Shown here piece by piece: positions 1 to 11,327 of a stretch of DNA of 64,000 nucleotides. The translations under genes and the position numbers were made by a program. Numbering within the stretch: the first letter of the stretch is position 1; every line of letters begins with the position of its first letter. The notes under the pieces are model-generated. The model searched no databases. It was given only the letters and a program-made list of their open reading frames with translations, and was not told the origin of the DNA. This DNA comes from Valencia hispanica. Lineage: Eukaryota; Chordata; Actinopteri; Cyprinodontiformes; Valenciidae. The stretch covers positions 47,461,786 to 47,525,785 of the forward strand of contig OY747702.1 in the NCBI GenBank assembly GCA_963556495.2. Direction: 5' to 3'.

Positions 1-1749
1 CTGGGATTAGGATAAAAGTAGAAAGAGCACAGAGAAGAAAGCACACAACAAAAGGAACAGAGTACTGACAAACTTTTTTTTTCTTTTTCTTTTGTGGTGA
101 AAAGGATGGAATGAAAGGTCTGGTCATAAGAAAAGATAGAGAGAGAACGATTACCCAAAAGAGGAGGTCCTTTTCAGCCGCTGTATGCCCCCACTCGCTC
201 TGCTTTAACCAGCTACATGAAAGATAAGACTCAACTCTCTGGTGACCAATATGACACCAACTCACCACCAATGAATTGTTTATGAAGATATTAACATTCA
301 TTCATTCTTTCAGTTATTGGTTATTTAAAGGCAGGCCCATGGTGCTCCAGCAAATTTTAATGTGAATTTCTAAGAGCACAGCAAAGGAACACAGTGATTC
401 CCATTGACCAACTGGCTTGTGAAAGTTGTTCATTACACACCAACTAACAAGACATAAGCCTTTTCAGCCCCTGCCTCCGCTAAGTGGAGATCATCCAACA
501 ATACTCTCAGTGCCTGCCCTGCCTTTGGACTCAGTTCAAATTGTGTTCTATTCCTTATTTATCTCCCTCAACAAAAAAAGAGGGGAAGGCAAGTGATTAG
601 AATTCCTGTCTTTGACTTCTCCCCATTTAAGGGGGCATTTGTGAATGTGGGGAGGTGATGGCTACGCCTCTATTTCGGCCGGCTCGTTTTAAGTGGCGCA
701 CCACTAGACTTCTCTTAGTTTGGACCCAGGGTGAGAGGGGGAAATAGTTAACTTGTTGAGGGGTGAATGAGGTCACAGGATGGGTATAAAATGAGGCACG
801 GGATTTTACAGATGCTGTGCTGACTAAAGTGAAGACATAACTCAACTAAATAACCTTTAAGCATTTGGGTTGCAACAAGTATTGCACATGGTGTGAAGAA
901 AATTTCCAGAAATCTTTTACAAGAGTAGAATCATTTATTTTGAAGATCCCATAATGTACTGAGTTAACTTGAGTATCTTATAAGTAATGGTAATAAGTGT
1001 GACTAAAAGAAATCTTACTTACAATTTTATCTATTAAAACTTATCAGAAATGTGAACGTTGGAATGGTTTCTTTATGCGCTTTATTACCAAAAAAAGAGA
1101 TTCAATATTGGTAGTGTGAAAGAATTTACATAAACATTGTGATTCTTAAAGTAATTAATGAAATGTGTTAAAAAGTCATCACAAATTAAAAAAAATATTT
1201 TACTGAGGGATGTCTAGGAAAGATTTGAAAAAGATCCCTAGAAATGCAAACCATTCACATTGTAATGATCCAAATAAATTAATGTAATGTCCACAACATA
1301 CAAAATGACATGCAGGATTTGATGAATTAGATTAGCTTGCACATACAGGTAATGTTTCTTGCAGATCTCCATATTTATGTTCATTCCTTCAATTTGATAT
1401 TCAATGTACTCCATGTATTTAAATTAGTATATGCATTTGAAATAATAGTAACATTTCTTTCAGTTTTTTGGGGTTTTGGGGGAATTTATTGATACATCTT
1501 ATCTGATTGACGAAGTGAATATTCAAAAATTGAATTGCAACAAAAAGTGGAATATGCAAATTGCAAAAAATAAATAAATAAAGAGCTTAACCTGTTTTAT
1601 AAAAAGCCTGAATCCTACTGTATGCTGTCAGAATAACTTAAATGAAGTGAATGTAAATTCATCTTAACCGGTCTATATGGTGGCGCTGTATTGGATTAAA
1701 ATAAAGTAATTTGAATATAATCTGAACTGAGTTGTATTTTATATAATTT
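1..1749. other. Unannotated single-copy DNA
   Basis: AT-rich sequence without a recognisable gene, RNA gene or repeat. The only open frames are short and carry no motif. Nothing functional can be supported here. Confidence 0.6.
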
Positions 1750-1758
1750 GGTATGAAT

Positions 1759-2134
1759 GGGCTGACAGTGGCACAGTTGGTAGCACTGTTGCGTTGCAGC
1801 AAGAAGGTCCTGGTATTTGAATCCCAGCCTGGGGTCTGCATGGAGTTTGCATGTTCTCCCTGTGCATGCGTGGGTTCTGTCCGGGTACTCCATCTTCCTC
1901 CCACAGTCCAAAAACATGACTGTTAGGTGAATTGGTTTCTCTAAATTGCCCTTAGTTATGAGTGTGTGCATGTATGGTTGTTTGTCCTGTATGTCTCTGT
2001 GTTGCCCTGCGATGAAATGGCGACCTGTCCAGGGTGTACCCTGCCTCTCGCCCCGTGACTGCTGGAGATAGGCACCACCACCCCCCCTCCGGAACCCTGC
2101 ATTAGGATGGACGGGTACAGAAAATGGATGGATG
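1759..2134 (+). mobile_element. tRNA-derived SINE (family A), full length
   Basis: A roughly 376-bp SINE. The 5' end is tRNA-like: an A box (TGGCACAGTTGG, 1769-1780) and a B-box-like motif (1812-1824, containing TTTGAATCC) with tRNA-like spacing, which would form an internal RNA polymerase III promoter. The body contains a stretch about cacagtccaaaaacatgac and the gcgacctgtccagggtgtac block that recurs in four other copies in this window (12001, 28240, 31044, 47930). The 3' end is A-rich and runs into GGAT repeats. A 9-bp target duplication (ggtatgaat) lies at 1750-1758 and 2135-2143, so the ends are secure. SINEs of this kind encode nothing and depend on a LINE; the tail resembles that of Rex3 at 45.3 kb. 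It is not a functional tRNA gene, because no cloverleaf can be completed. Confidence 0.88.
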
Positions 2135-2204
2135 GGTATGAATTCTTCCTGATTGTCTTATAACTGCTTTCCTTTAGTGAGATTGTCTAAGTTACTGATC
2201 ACTA

Positions 2205-2437
2205 GCTAACCCACTAATGGTCAAACTTTTACACTAGGGCAACATTTATTCAGCCACACTTAAAAAAAGGTGCACAAATTGCACCAATATGCAAATTGGT
2301 AGGCAACTTGGAGCTTGGTGTGTCGCCTAATGGTATTCTGTTGTGGCTTATAGGGAACCTGGACTCAAACCTGTGACTTTACAACTGGAAGGTAATTGCA
2401 AGACGAGTACTCTTTCCACTAAGTCACAGCCACCCCA
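2205..2437 (-). mobile_element. tRNA-derived SINE (family B)
   Basis: Read on the minus strand, this begins with a tRNA-like head: an A-box-like motif (plus-strand 2416-2427, GTGACTTAGTGG on the minus strand) and a B box (2361-2371, GGTTTGAGTCC) 44 bp apart. The body that follows resembles the common teleost SINE with the segment caagttgcctaccaatttgc. It differs from family A in head and body. The 3' boundary near 2205 is estimated, and no target duplication was found. It is a decayed, non-coding copy. Confidence 0.65.
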
Positions 2438-3889
2438 AAAGTAATAATTTTTCTGGTCTGCAATTCTGAGTAGTCTTTTAACGAAACATTTTGAATCACT
2501 TTTAATGTAAATTGTCACTTATGCCTTTTGGAAACTGTAAAAAAAAAATCAATTAAATTAATCATCTTTTTAGGGAGACTTTATATTTTATTTATTATTT
2601 CAGTCATGCACAATTATAATTTCATATCTCACAAAGAAATCATTTTATTTAATTTCTCCAGAGGGTTGTCTGATAAGATGACACACATGTTAAGAAACAA
2701 CAATCATCTGAACAACAACAACACTCAGTCAACAATGGCGCAGACGGCGCATGTTATTCATATGCTTGCTTAAGTGTTTCTTTCTCTTTGAGGAAGTTCC
2801 CCCTATTCTCTTGAAATATAAATCACAAATGTCATTAAATTGGCTTTTTTTTTAGAAAACAATAGTGTCTGTTCTCAATGCAGAAGACAGTGGGAGACTT
2901 TCTGTGCCACCCCCGATTCTCTTGCATCTTGTAGATGGCTCCACTAATCGCCATGACTGACTGACCTTTAGGCCGGTCCCCTTCTGGGATTTAAACCTTT
3001 CACTGGCTTGACCTTTGCCACCCAACCCTCCTACAGACACTCTCGTCACGTGAGCTCAGCATTGGTACTGGACAAGACCTGGTGCTGGCCAATGTGTAGG
3101 CTGCTGCTGCCTCAGCAAGTCAAAATCTCTGTAGGCGGTATGATTCAGCCAGTGCTTCATTAACCTTCCCCCTCCCCCAATCAGCTCATCTACCCCCCAC
3201 CTGCATTAAGAAAGTTTCCCCTATGGCCTGGAGCAAGGTAGACCTGCTTAATGCTCAGCCTAATGACGTGTGCCTCAGTGGAGGAGACCAAATGCCACCA
3301 CCACATATGGGGATGATTACAGGAAGTGGTGTAGAATTGTAGGGGGACCTCAAGATTTTGAGGGGTGGGTGTTGGGGACTCAATTGTGGCACTGGGGCTG
3401 TGAATTCCCAGAGGCTTTTGTGTGGGGCAACTCAGCAAAAACTTCATCCTGCTAGGTCACGCAAATTTAGGAAAAGATGCATAGCTTATGTAGGTTTCTA
3501 TTTATTCTTTAATTAAACACCCATGATGCTTTGCCTTTGCACTAATGGATTGTAAATAAATTTTGTTGTCCACAACAGGTATTTAAAATGACTAATAGGC
3601 TCCACCCCATACTTTTGTAATAATAACATTGTGGTACCAACTTCCTTTCTCCACCCTAGAGCTATTTAGTTTTGCATCAAGGTCAAGAAAGCTGCTGTCA
3701 AACCAAGTGAAAAGATTGTCAACATACTAAGAGTAGGTGGGGCTGTTCACATCCTACAGGTGGGATACCAAGGCCATGGTGTATTCTGTAAGGTATGTGT
3801 CTTGTTTGGTTCATTTGTACAAACAGGACGAGCCAAAGTGCATACCTGTATAACACCTGTGTTTAAGACAAGACGATAAGAAAAACTTG
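2438..3889. other. Unannotated DNA, no gene seen
   Basis: No recognisable coding exon. Short frames exist on both strands around 2850-3450 but have no motif and no homology I can name. The segment 2940-3460 is more GC-rich than its surroundings and could hold an old repeat or a conserved non-coding element, but the sequence alone does not decide this. Confidence 0.5.
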
Positions 3890-4289
3890 TTAATGCAGGT
3901 TTCCATGGCCTGTCTGAATTTTAGACAAATCTGAGCGTATGTCTTTACCAGAGGAAACGCTGGATGGTTTTATCCTGGTAGAAGCCAAGATGCTTGATAA
4001 AGTTTTCTCCTCAGTGAGATCTATCAAGTCTTTTGGACCCAATTCCCACTTCATTTTTTAAACCATCTTATGAATCTTTTAGAGATTACATTTTAACCTT
4101 GATGAATTGCTCCATTCTGATGGGAGTCTTTCCTGGCGCCTTTAAAGGGGCAGTGGTGAGGCTCCTTTTAACTCAGATTTTAATGATTTTAACAACTTTC
4201 GACCGATAACTAACTAACCACTTTTAAGCAAAATAGCTTGTTTTAATTGTACATGTACACAATTCGCATCTCTCGATGACGCATGGCCA

Positions 4290-4940
4290 ATGGATGCACT
4301 TTTTAACTGCATTTTAGACATAAAATCCTCGATGACAGAAAACTTTCTCCAACTCAACCATGACAAAACTGAAGTTTTAGTCATCGCTCCTGAGGCTCAG
4401 AGAGAGAAACTTTTACCAAAACTACAATCACTGTCTTTTAATCTTTCTTTACAAGTGAAAAATCTGGGCGTCATTTTTGATTCTGAGCTCACTTTTATCC
4501 CTCACTTAAAAACCTATTTTAGTAATGTTTTTAATCATCTAAAGAACACTGCCAGAGTCCACCCCATTCTCTCTTGGGCCAACACTGAGACACTGATGCA
4601 TGCTTTTATCACCAGTAGAATTAATTACTGTAATGCCCTGCTTTCTTGTCTTCCCAAAAAGAGTATCTCAGGTTTACAATATCTACAAAATACAGCAGCG
4701 CGAGTCCTGATGAAGACGAGGAGGTGGGAGCACATTACACCCGTCTTAAAGTCATTGCATTGTCGCCCCATATGTTTTAGGGTCGATTTTAAGGTTATTT
4801 TAATGGTTTCTAACTGTCTCAATGGTCTTGGGCCTTCTTATCTTTCAGAACCACTTTTACCATATGAACCTTTGCAGTCTCTGCACTCTTCTTACAGCCG
4901 TCTCCTTGTCATCCCTAAAGTCAGGACACACATGTCTTGA
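4290..4940 (+). pseudogene. L2 reverse transcriptase C-terminal fragment
   Basis: A 216-codon open frame matching the C-terminal half of L2-clade ORF2. Visible landmarks are NFLQLNHDKTEVLVI (the motif D region, near residue 18), NLGVIFDSELTF (residues 58-69), SRINYCNALL, QNTAARVLMKTRRWEHITP and a leucine-rich C-terminal stretch. In intact elements this part lies after the catalytic YADD motif, which is absent here, so the fragment cannot be active. It breaks off at 4931, where about 190 bp of unrelated DNA interrupts the ORF, and the frame resumes at 5127. The 4290 start is just the first in-frame Met, not a real initiation site. Confidence 0.82.
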
Positions 4941-5122
4941 TAGTTGTAAGTGAAGGCTAGACAAGTAGATACGAGACTGAGGTGACTCTGTGAACCAGTG
5001 TTGGCAGCCATTTATTATTCTCCCTTAACCAGTTCAGTCTCGAGTCACCCGAGGGCGCTCAAGGATAGTGCATAGGCAAAGCCACAACCCACTCACGACG
5101 AGGCCACAAAACAAGTCACTCA
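4932..5122. other. Short insertion inside the L2 ORF
   Basis: About 190 bp that does not belong to the L2 frame: the ORF is L2-like up to IPKVRTH and continues after this block with EASFQYYAPHFWNRLP. The block is G/C-rich around gagtcacccgagggcgctc and contains two similar short segments (cactcacgacgagg and cactcacaacgagg). No terminal repeats or target duplication were found, so its type is unknown. Confidence 0.45.
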
Positions 5123-5126
5123 CAAC

Positions 5127-5255
5127 GAGGCGTCATTCCAGTACTATGCCCCTCACTTCTGGAACAGGCTGCCGTAGGATCTCAGGCCCACAGAGAACGC
5201 TCATGTTTTTAAGAGCAGGCTCAAGAGTCTCTTTTTTTGGCTTAGCTTTAAACTG
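5127..5255 (+). pseudogene. L2 ORF C-terminus, resumed
   Basis: In-frame residues EASFQYYAPHFWNRLP, then a TAG stop, then DLRP and a segment including HVFKSRLKSLFFWLSF. This is the characteristic end of L2-clade ORF2. The stop replaces a sense codon of the family. It belongs to the same copy as the fragment ending at 4931. Confidence 0.72.
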
Positions 5256-5912
5256 ATTATTATTTATTATAGTCTGTTTAACTGCTTTGCATGTTTTAAT
5301 TGCACTGTTTATTTTTATATTTTAACTTGCTATTTTAATCTTCCTTCCAGTGTTTCCTCTATTGGTGCCCTTTGCCTCGGGAGCGGTGTTTGGCTGTGGG
5401 TGCCTAGGTGCTCTCCAGGTAGCACTTGGGTGAAGGTGGGAGACTCGGTTTGCCTCCTTTGGGTGCCCTGTGCCTTGGCTGTTGCTGTTGATATGCTGCT
5501 ACTGGTGCAGATGGCTCCTTTGATGGTGTTTCCTTACTTTACCTGGTTCATCTGTATTCGGTCAGATTACCTTATTAATGTTGCCCTTGAGTGTGTGTGC
5601 GCAGGGGGATTGGTTTGGGGGAAGGGGGGTATAAATATGATCATGCTTTTAAATAAACTCAGCAAAAAAAGAAACGTCCCTTTTTCAGGACTGTGTATTT
5701 CAACAATAATGTTGTAAAAATCCAAATAACTTTACAGATCTTCATTGTAAAGGGTTTAAACAATGTTTTCCATGCATGTTCTATTAACCATAATCAATTA
5801 ATTAACATGCACCTGTGGAATGGTCGTTAAGACCTAAACAGCTTACAGAAAGTAGGAATTCAAGGTCACAGTTCTAAAAACGCAGGACACTAAAGAGACT
5901 TGTCTACCGACT

Positions 5913-7040
5913 GTGAAAAACACCCAAAGAAAGATGCCCAGGGTCCCTGCTCATTTGCGTGAACGTGCATTAGGCATGCTGCAGGGAGGCATGAGGACTG
6001 CTGATGTGGCTAGGGCAATAAATTGCCATGTCTGCACTGTGAGACACCTAAGACAGGGATCGGTACATCGGTACATCCGAATATCACACCTGCGTGACAG
6101 GTACAGGATGGCCACAACAACTGGCCGAGTCACACCATGAAACCCAAAATCCCTCCATCACTGCTCAGACTGTCTGCAATAGGCTGAGAGAGGCTGGACT
6201 GAGATCTTGTAGGCCTGTTGCAAGGCAGGTCCTTACCAGACATCACCAGCAACAACGCCGCCTATGGGCACAAACCCACCTTCGCTGGACCAGACAGGAG
6301 TGGTTTTATCTCACCAGGGGTGATGGACGGATTCGTGTTTATCGTCGAAGGAATGAGCGTTACACCGAGGCCTGTGCCCTGGAGCGGGATCGATTTGGAG
6401 GTGGGGCGTCCGTCATGGTCTGGGGCGGTTTATCACATCACCATCGGACTGAGCTTTTTGTCATTGCAGGCAATCTCAATGCCTTGCGGTACAGGGAAGA
6501 CATCCTCCTCCCTCATGTGGTACCCTTTATGCATGCTCATCTGGACATGATCCTCCAGCAGGATCGGTACATCCGAAAATCCCACCTGCGTGACAGGTAC
6601 AGGATGGCCACAACAACTGCCCGAGTCACACCAGGAACACACAATCCCTCCATCAGTGCGCAGACTGTCCGCAATAGGCTGAGAGAGGCGGGACTGAGGG
6701 CTTGTAGGCCTGTTGTAAGGCATACATCCTCCTCCCTCATGTGGTACCCTTTATGCATGCTCATCCGGTCATGATCCTCCAGCAGGACAATGCCACCAGC
6801 CATACTGCTCGTTCTGTGCGTGAGTTTCTGCATGACAGCAATGTCAGTGTTCTGCCATGGCCAGCGAAGAGCCCGGATCTCAATCCCATTGAGCACGTCT
6901 GGGACCTGTTGGATCGCAGGGTGAGGGCTAGGGCCATTCCCCCCAGAAATGTCCAGGAACTTGCAAGTGCCTTGGTGGAAGAGTGGGGTAACATCTCACA
7001 GCAAGAACTGACAAATCTGGTCCAGTCCATGAGGAGGTGA
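5913..7040 (+). pseudogene. Tc1-like transposase, broken
   Basis: The frame opens at 5913 with MKNTQRKMPRVPAHLRERAL, the first helix-turn-helix of a Tc1 transposase. It then suffers a deletion near 6058, removing the linker region that normally carries the GRPR-like motif. The second DNA-binding part and the first half of the catalytic domain continue in another frame (6094-6560, with RTELFVIAGNLNALRYREDI). The C-terminal part is in a third register from 6741. The second catalytic Asp (QQDNATSH; Asp codon 6786-6788) and the third residue (SPDLNPIEHVWD; Glu codon 6891-6893) are present and spaced as D34E. The first Asp is missing: RQEW runs straight into FYLTRGDG, where relatives have a short segment containing the Asp. 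The protein must be inactive. Confidence 0.88.
6562..6785 (+). repeat. Internal duplication within the Tc1 copy
   Basis: 6562-6720 repeats 6058-6222 (the second DNA-binding part, beginning gatcggtacatccg), and 6721-6785 repeats 6499-6560 (the acatcctcctccctcatgtg block). The order along the element is A, catalytic segment, B, A', B', C. A' differs from A at many positions and keeps sense where A has a small deletion, so it was not copied from the adjacent sequence but came from another member of the family that had lost the catalytic segment. Confidence 0.85.
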
Positions 7041-7420
7041 TGCACTGCAGTACTTCAAGCAGCTGGTGGCCACACCAGATACTGACTGGTACTTTTGATT
7101 TTGAGCCTCCCTTCATTCAAGGACACATTATTCTATTTCTGTTAGTCACATGTCTGTGAAACATTTTTAGTTTATGTCTTATGGTGTTGACTCTTTTAGT
7201 GTTCATACAAATATTTACACACATTAAGCTTACTGAAAGTAAAAACAGTTGAAAGTCAGAGGACGTTTCTTTTTTTGCTGAGTTTATGTGGCAGAGGGAT
7301 GGGAATGTGGTTTATGTGGGGTCATTTTAATCTGTAAAGGACTTTGAGTTGCAATATTTGTATGAAAAGCACTTTATAAATATAGTTTGATTGATCGTTT
7401 GATTGATTGACTGATTGATT

Positions 7421-9510
7421 CAAAATTAAAGTTTCTAATTACCTTAGCCATAACCTGATCAAGAAGCACATCAGCTTTGAAATTCACACTTATACTATCT
7501 TGAAGGTAAAAATGTGGTTAACCCGGGTATGAAGTCATTCCCACATCCAAGTTCAGAGGTAGATGGTAGTAGTCGCAAACACGTGTTCCTGGTTCCTAGC
7601 CTGCTTAAGTTTTTGAAATGTTCTCTTAATGTGGTTTAACAGCACATATTTCCGTTTATTTGGGCTTAATAGCTTGTTTGTTTGTCTTTATCCTGTGAAT
7701 AACTGATTCCAATATGTCTTCTGAGTAACACTAAAGTAACCCAAGTACCATCAATGATACTTGTACCACAATTTGAGAACCTTCTTTTTTAGCTCATCAG
7801 TCTGCTTTGTAGCAAAAGTTAATATCTTCCTTTCTGTTTCCCCATCTGTAAGATTCCAAAGGTCAACAGATAAAAAGGTATGGGCTTGTTTGACTGTGAC
7901 TAATGAACTCCCCAAAGTCTTAAAAAGGTGAGTTAGTTGCCTCCTACTCAATGAAGCGGTCTTTTCCCCCCTCTGCTCTCACAGACAAACAAAAACAAAA
8001 CAACAAAGAGAGGCGGTACATGAAGGAGCTTTGGTCAGATGGGTCACATGCTGTCCATTGAGTCTCGAGTCCATGAAGACCATTCAACAGGCTGCATAAA
8101 ACAGGCATGCTGCTTAAATACCTGACAGTAAGAAAAGAGACAAAAACAAAGAGAAAGAGGGAGGACAATAGACAAAATAAATAAGACAGCCCCTGTGACT
8201 GATGTATATAGAGGGTGCCGAAGAGTCACTGACAATTCAAGAAATGTGGCTGTGGCCACAAAAGGGGGCTGGAAAATACTGAAGGCGCTTGCTGGGCACA
8301 TTTTTCAGTCCTTTCCCACTTGGACCCCCTTTTGAGTCTTTGTCTGTACTCCCGGTCCATGAGAGAAGTCAATCACAGCCCTTGGTTGCAGATTCTTTCT
8401 CTTGCTTTTCTTCTGTGTGGGTCACTCCTACACTTTATTTGCATAACTAATTGAAGACAGGATTTAAGCAAAACAACACATTCTTTTTTTTGTTGTAACA
8501 ACACATCTTTCTTGTCTTACCCCGATGAAGATGTTAATACCATTTTTGTCCAAAAGTATGGCAACATCAAAAAGACGAGTGGAAAGGAAAGATAAATACT
8601 GGGCAGTCATTAAAATCCATATTTATGCAGCCCAATTTTCTGTGTGAGGCAGTTCAATGTGTTGGTTAGTTGGCTCCATTTGATCTGTGCAGCAAAAGGA
8701 GATGTCTGAAGCTCCAGGGCTTGTGATCCCAGGCTAATGCACGGGCAAAAACAGTCAATTATATTGTAAATTATGGGGAGAGGGGCGTTGAAAATGTTTG
8801 ATAGGCACAGCTTTTTAGAGGTTATAGAACTCTCTGGAACACACACACATACACAGACAAAAAATGGTAGAATAAACAGGTTGGATCAGTGAGCATTTGG
8901 AGACTAAGAATTCTCAGCGCTGACATTTGCTATAGCAAGGTAATCACACAGTTTGAACACCGGTGCAGCTCTGCACAAGCAGACAAACAACCTTAAAATA
9001 CCTCAACCTCCTCACAAACAAAACAACAGTGACACAGGAGTTTTTTTAGCGACTTTACATAGCAAAGTTTACATCAATGTCTCTACGGTTTGATGGTTTT
9101 CTTCGGCTCCTTTTCTGTCACAGGGAATACGCCTAACAGTGAGATATTGTTTAGCTCCTTTTATTTCCCAATTCCAGGCAAGTAAACCCACTGCAGCACA
9201 GACTCCCTCTGTCTTTAATAAAGCCCCGAAAGATTTCAAGCTTCTCCACTCAAAAGACTCTCTCCTCTCTAAAAGTAATGATAGAAGCAGAGTTAACACT
9301 TTTTTTTGGTTAGGAAGTGTTTGCATGTTAGATCTGAGGACTGAGTCCATAATTCTCCCAAAGTGTTACCCTTAAATCAGACTGTATGTGCCCTGAGGTT
9401 GTGCTGAGAGCATTTATGTGCCGAGGTGCTCAGACCATGTCTGCATCCTAATGTGTCTTTGGAGCCCAAACATATTCTGGAAGTTATAAACCTTGAGTGT
9501 CTTATAATAC
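7421..9510. other. Unannotated single-copy DNA
   Basis: No recognised gene or repeat. Only short frames without motifs. A CA/AC-rich patch at about 8840-8860 is unremarkable. Confidence 0.55.
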
Positions 9511-9668
9511 AATCCTTCACCAAATATTCACACCCCTTGAACTTTATAACATTTTGACTCATTACAACCACAAATATTAATAAACTTTATTGAAATTTTA
9601 GGTGATGGACCAAGACAAATTTGTACATATTTGTGAAGTGGGAGAAAAAAATTATGAAGGGCTGTATA

Positions 9669-10759
9669 GGACATAATGAACCTTTCCCTCTTACTCACAC
9701 CAATAAAAACATGCCTACACCACTAGCAGCATTCTCTCACATACTCAGAAATTATTACAATCATACATATATTCTACTGAAATCTTACTCACACATACCA
9801 AAAAGGATGCACACACAAGCTCTTAGGGTTCATACATGTATATGTGCAGGGTAATACTAGTGCAAATGAGAGACTAATACTTGTGTATGTGTGAGATTAT
9901 ACTAGTATGAATGACAAGCTCCTACTAGTGTGTGAGAGAGGCGATTTTGTCCTGGAGGAGGCGGGACTAAAACTTTGACGATGTAATGCGCATGAGTGCA
10001 TCCCATTGTCAGTTTAATTGTAAAACCTTGGACATTCAGAGCAGATTAAATTGCAAAAATTTTCCACAAACACCTCAAGGTACATAACATTAAAGCCGCC
10101 TGTGATAAATATTTATTTACTGTTGATTTAATAGAAGGGCGAAGTCTCTCAGAACAGCATAAATAGGGTGATACGAAGCTAAAATTGGCTGGATTAGATT
10201 ATGCTACACTAATAGCTGAATATTTAAAATCCAGTTTGGGATTTGTGAAACCTTTGCTTGATTTATGAAATCTTTATTATAAAACAAGGTAAATCACACT
10301 GTTTAAATCATATCAAAATCCGAACTCTCACAAATCAAGTAAAGGTTTTACACAAGGTTTCATAGGAACATTGTAGCAATTTAATCTGCTCTGAATGTCC
10401 AACGTTTTACAATTAAACTGACAGTGGGAACCCATGCATGCGCATTACAATCTCAAAGTTTTAGTCCAGCCTTCTCTGGGACAAAATCACCTCTCACAGA
10501 CATACAAGCCTCTCATTATACTAGTACAATCTCACACATACACAAGTATTAGTCTTTCATTTGCACTAGTATTTTCCCACACATATACATGTATGAACCC
10601 TAAAACCTTGTGTGTGCATTCTTTTTGGTATGTTTGAGTGAAAATACAGTAGTATATAGGATTTTATTAATTTTGAGTGTGTGAGAGAATGCTGCTGTTG
10701 GTATATGCATGCTTTTATTGGTGTAAGTGAGAAGGAAACTATACATATTACATTATGTC
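9669..10759. mobile_element. Fold-back element with about 385-bp inverted arms
   Basis: The left arm (9669-10055) and right arm (10376-10759) are inverted copies of one another over about 385 bp at high but imperfect identity. For example, catacatgtatatgtg near 9830 mirrors cacatatacatgtatg near 10580, and ggacattcagagcagattaa at about 10030 mirrors the opposite strand near 10385. The 320-bp loop contains a further inverted pair around 10237-10270 and 10330-10360. The arms hold actagta-rich blocks (atactagtgcaaatgagaga). It interrupts the Tc1-like host at 9667, with TA next to each end. No coding capacity. The class is undecided: a non-autonomous TIR element or MITE, with TA flanks hinting at Tc1/mariner mobilisation. 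Confidence 0.82.
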
Positions 10760-11327
10760 TAGTATGGCATCTCATAATATACAAAAGGTAAATATACATT
10801 TTTACAGAAAAAAATTCTGTAAAGCATGCAATGCATTTGTATTCAGCCCCTATGAGTAAATACTTTGTGGAACCACCCTTTACTGCAGTTACAACTGTTC
10901 ACGTCTGGAGACTGATTTTTTTTCTCTTTTTGGCATATTGTATTCTGCAAAATAGTTAAAACTAAGTCAGACTACATGGGTGTAGTCTGTGAACAGGCAT
11001 TTTCCAGTCTTGTCACAGATTCTCAATTGGATTCAGATCTGGGCTTTGACTGGGCCATTCTAACACATGAATGTGCTTTGATTTAAATCATTCCACTGCA
11101 GCCCCAGCCATTTGAATAGGGATATTTCAACTCTTTTGCAGCCTTCAAGAGGTTTTCTTCCTAGACTGGCAAGTATTTAGCTCCCTCCATCTTCCCATAA
11201 ACTCTGACAAGAGTCCCTGTCACTGCTGAAATGATGAGGCTGCCACCACCATGCTTCTTTAGGTTTAGGTATACTGATAGTATAGCACAAACTGTTGCCG
11301 TTTATTAACTTGGTGACTAGTGATAGC

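Larger units (their letters stand above)
5656..7284 (+). mobile_element. Tc1-like DNA transposon with chimeric interior
   Basis: A 1,629-bp element with perfect 24-bp terminal inverted repeats (aactcagcaaaaaaagaaac followed by gtcc) flanked by the TA duplication expected for Tc1/mariner (5654-5655 and 7285-7286). It sits in the 3' untranslated region of the L2 remnant, so it is the younger of the two. It contains a broken transposase gene on the plus strand. The interior carries a duplicated and rearranged block (see 6562-6785), which makes this copy a recombinant rather than a simple decayed element. Confidence 0.93.
3890..7420 (+). mobile_element. Decayed L2-clade LINE split by a Tc1 insertion
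   Basis: Reverse-transcriptase remnants at 3890-4220 (broken frames resembling the L2 region before RT motif 1), then an internal deletion, then the C-terminal part of the ORF (4290-4940 and 5127-5255). The 3' untranslated region continues to about 5653, is interrupted by the Tc1 element at 5656-7284, and resumes at 7287. It ends with the LINE tail (ctttgagttgcaa, then gcactttataaatata) and a degenerate GATT repeat at 7386-7420. The two halves join naturally when the Tc1 element is removed. The copy is dead: the catalytic RT core is missing and stops are present. Confidence 0.8.

Noticed and set aside
1761..1835. Possible tRNA gene (A and B boxes)
   Set aside because: The head of a SINE with other copies, target duplications and no foldable cloverleaf. 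The same applies to 2354-2437 and 28540-28606.
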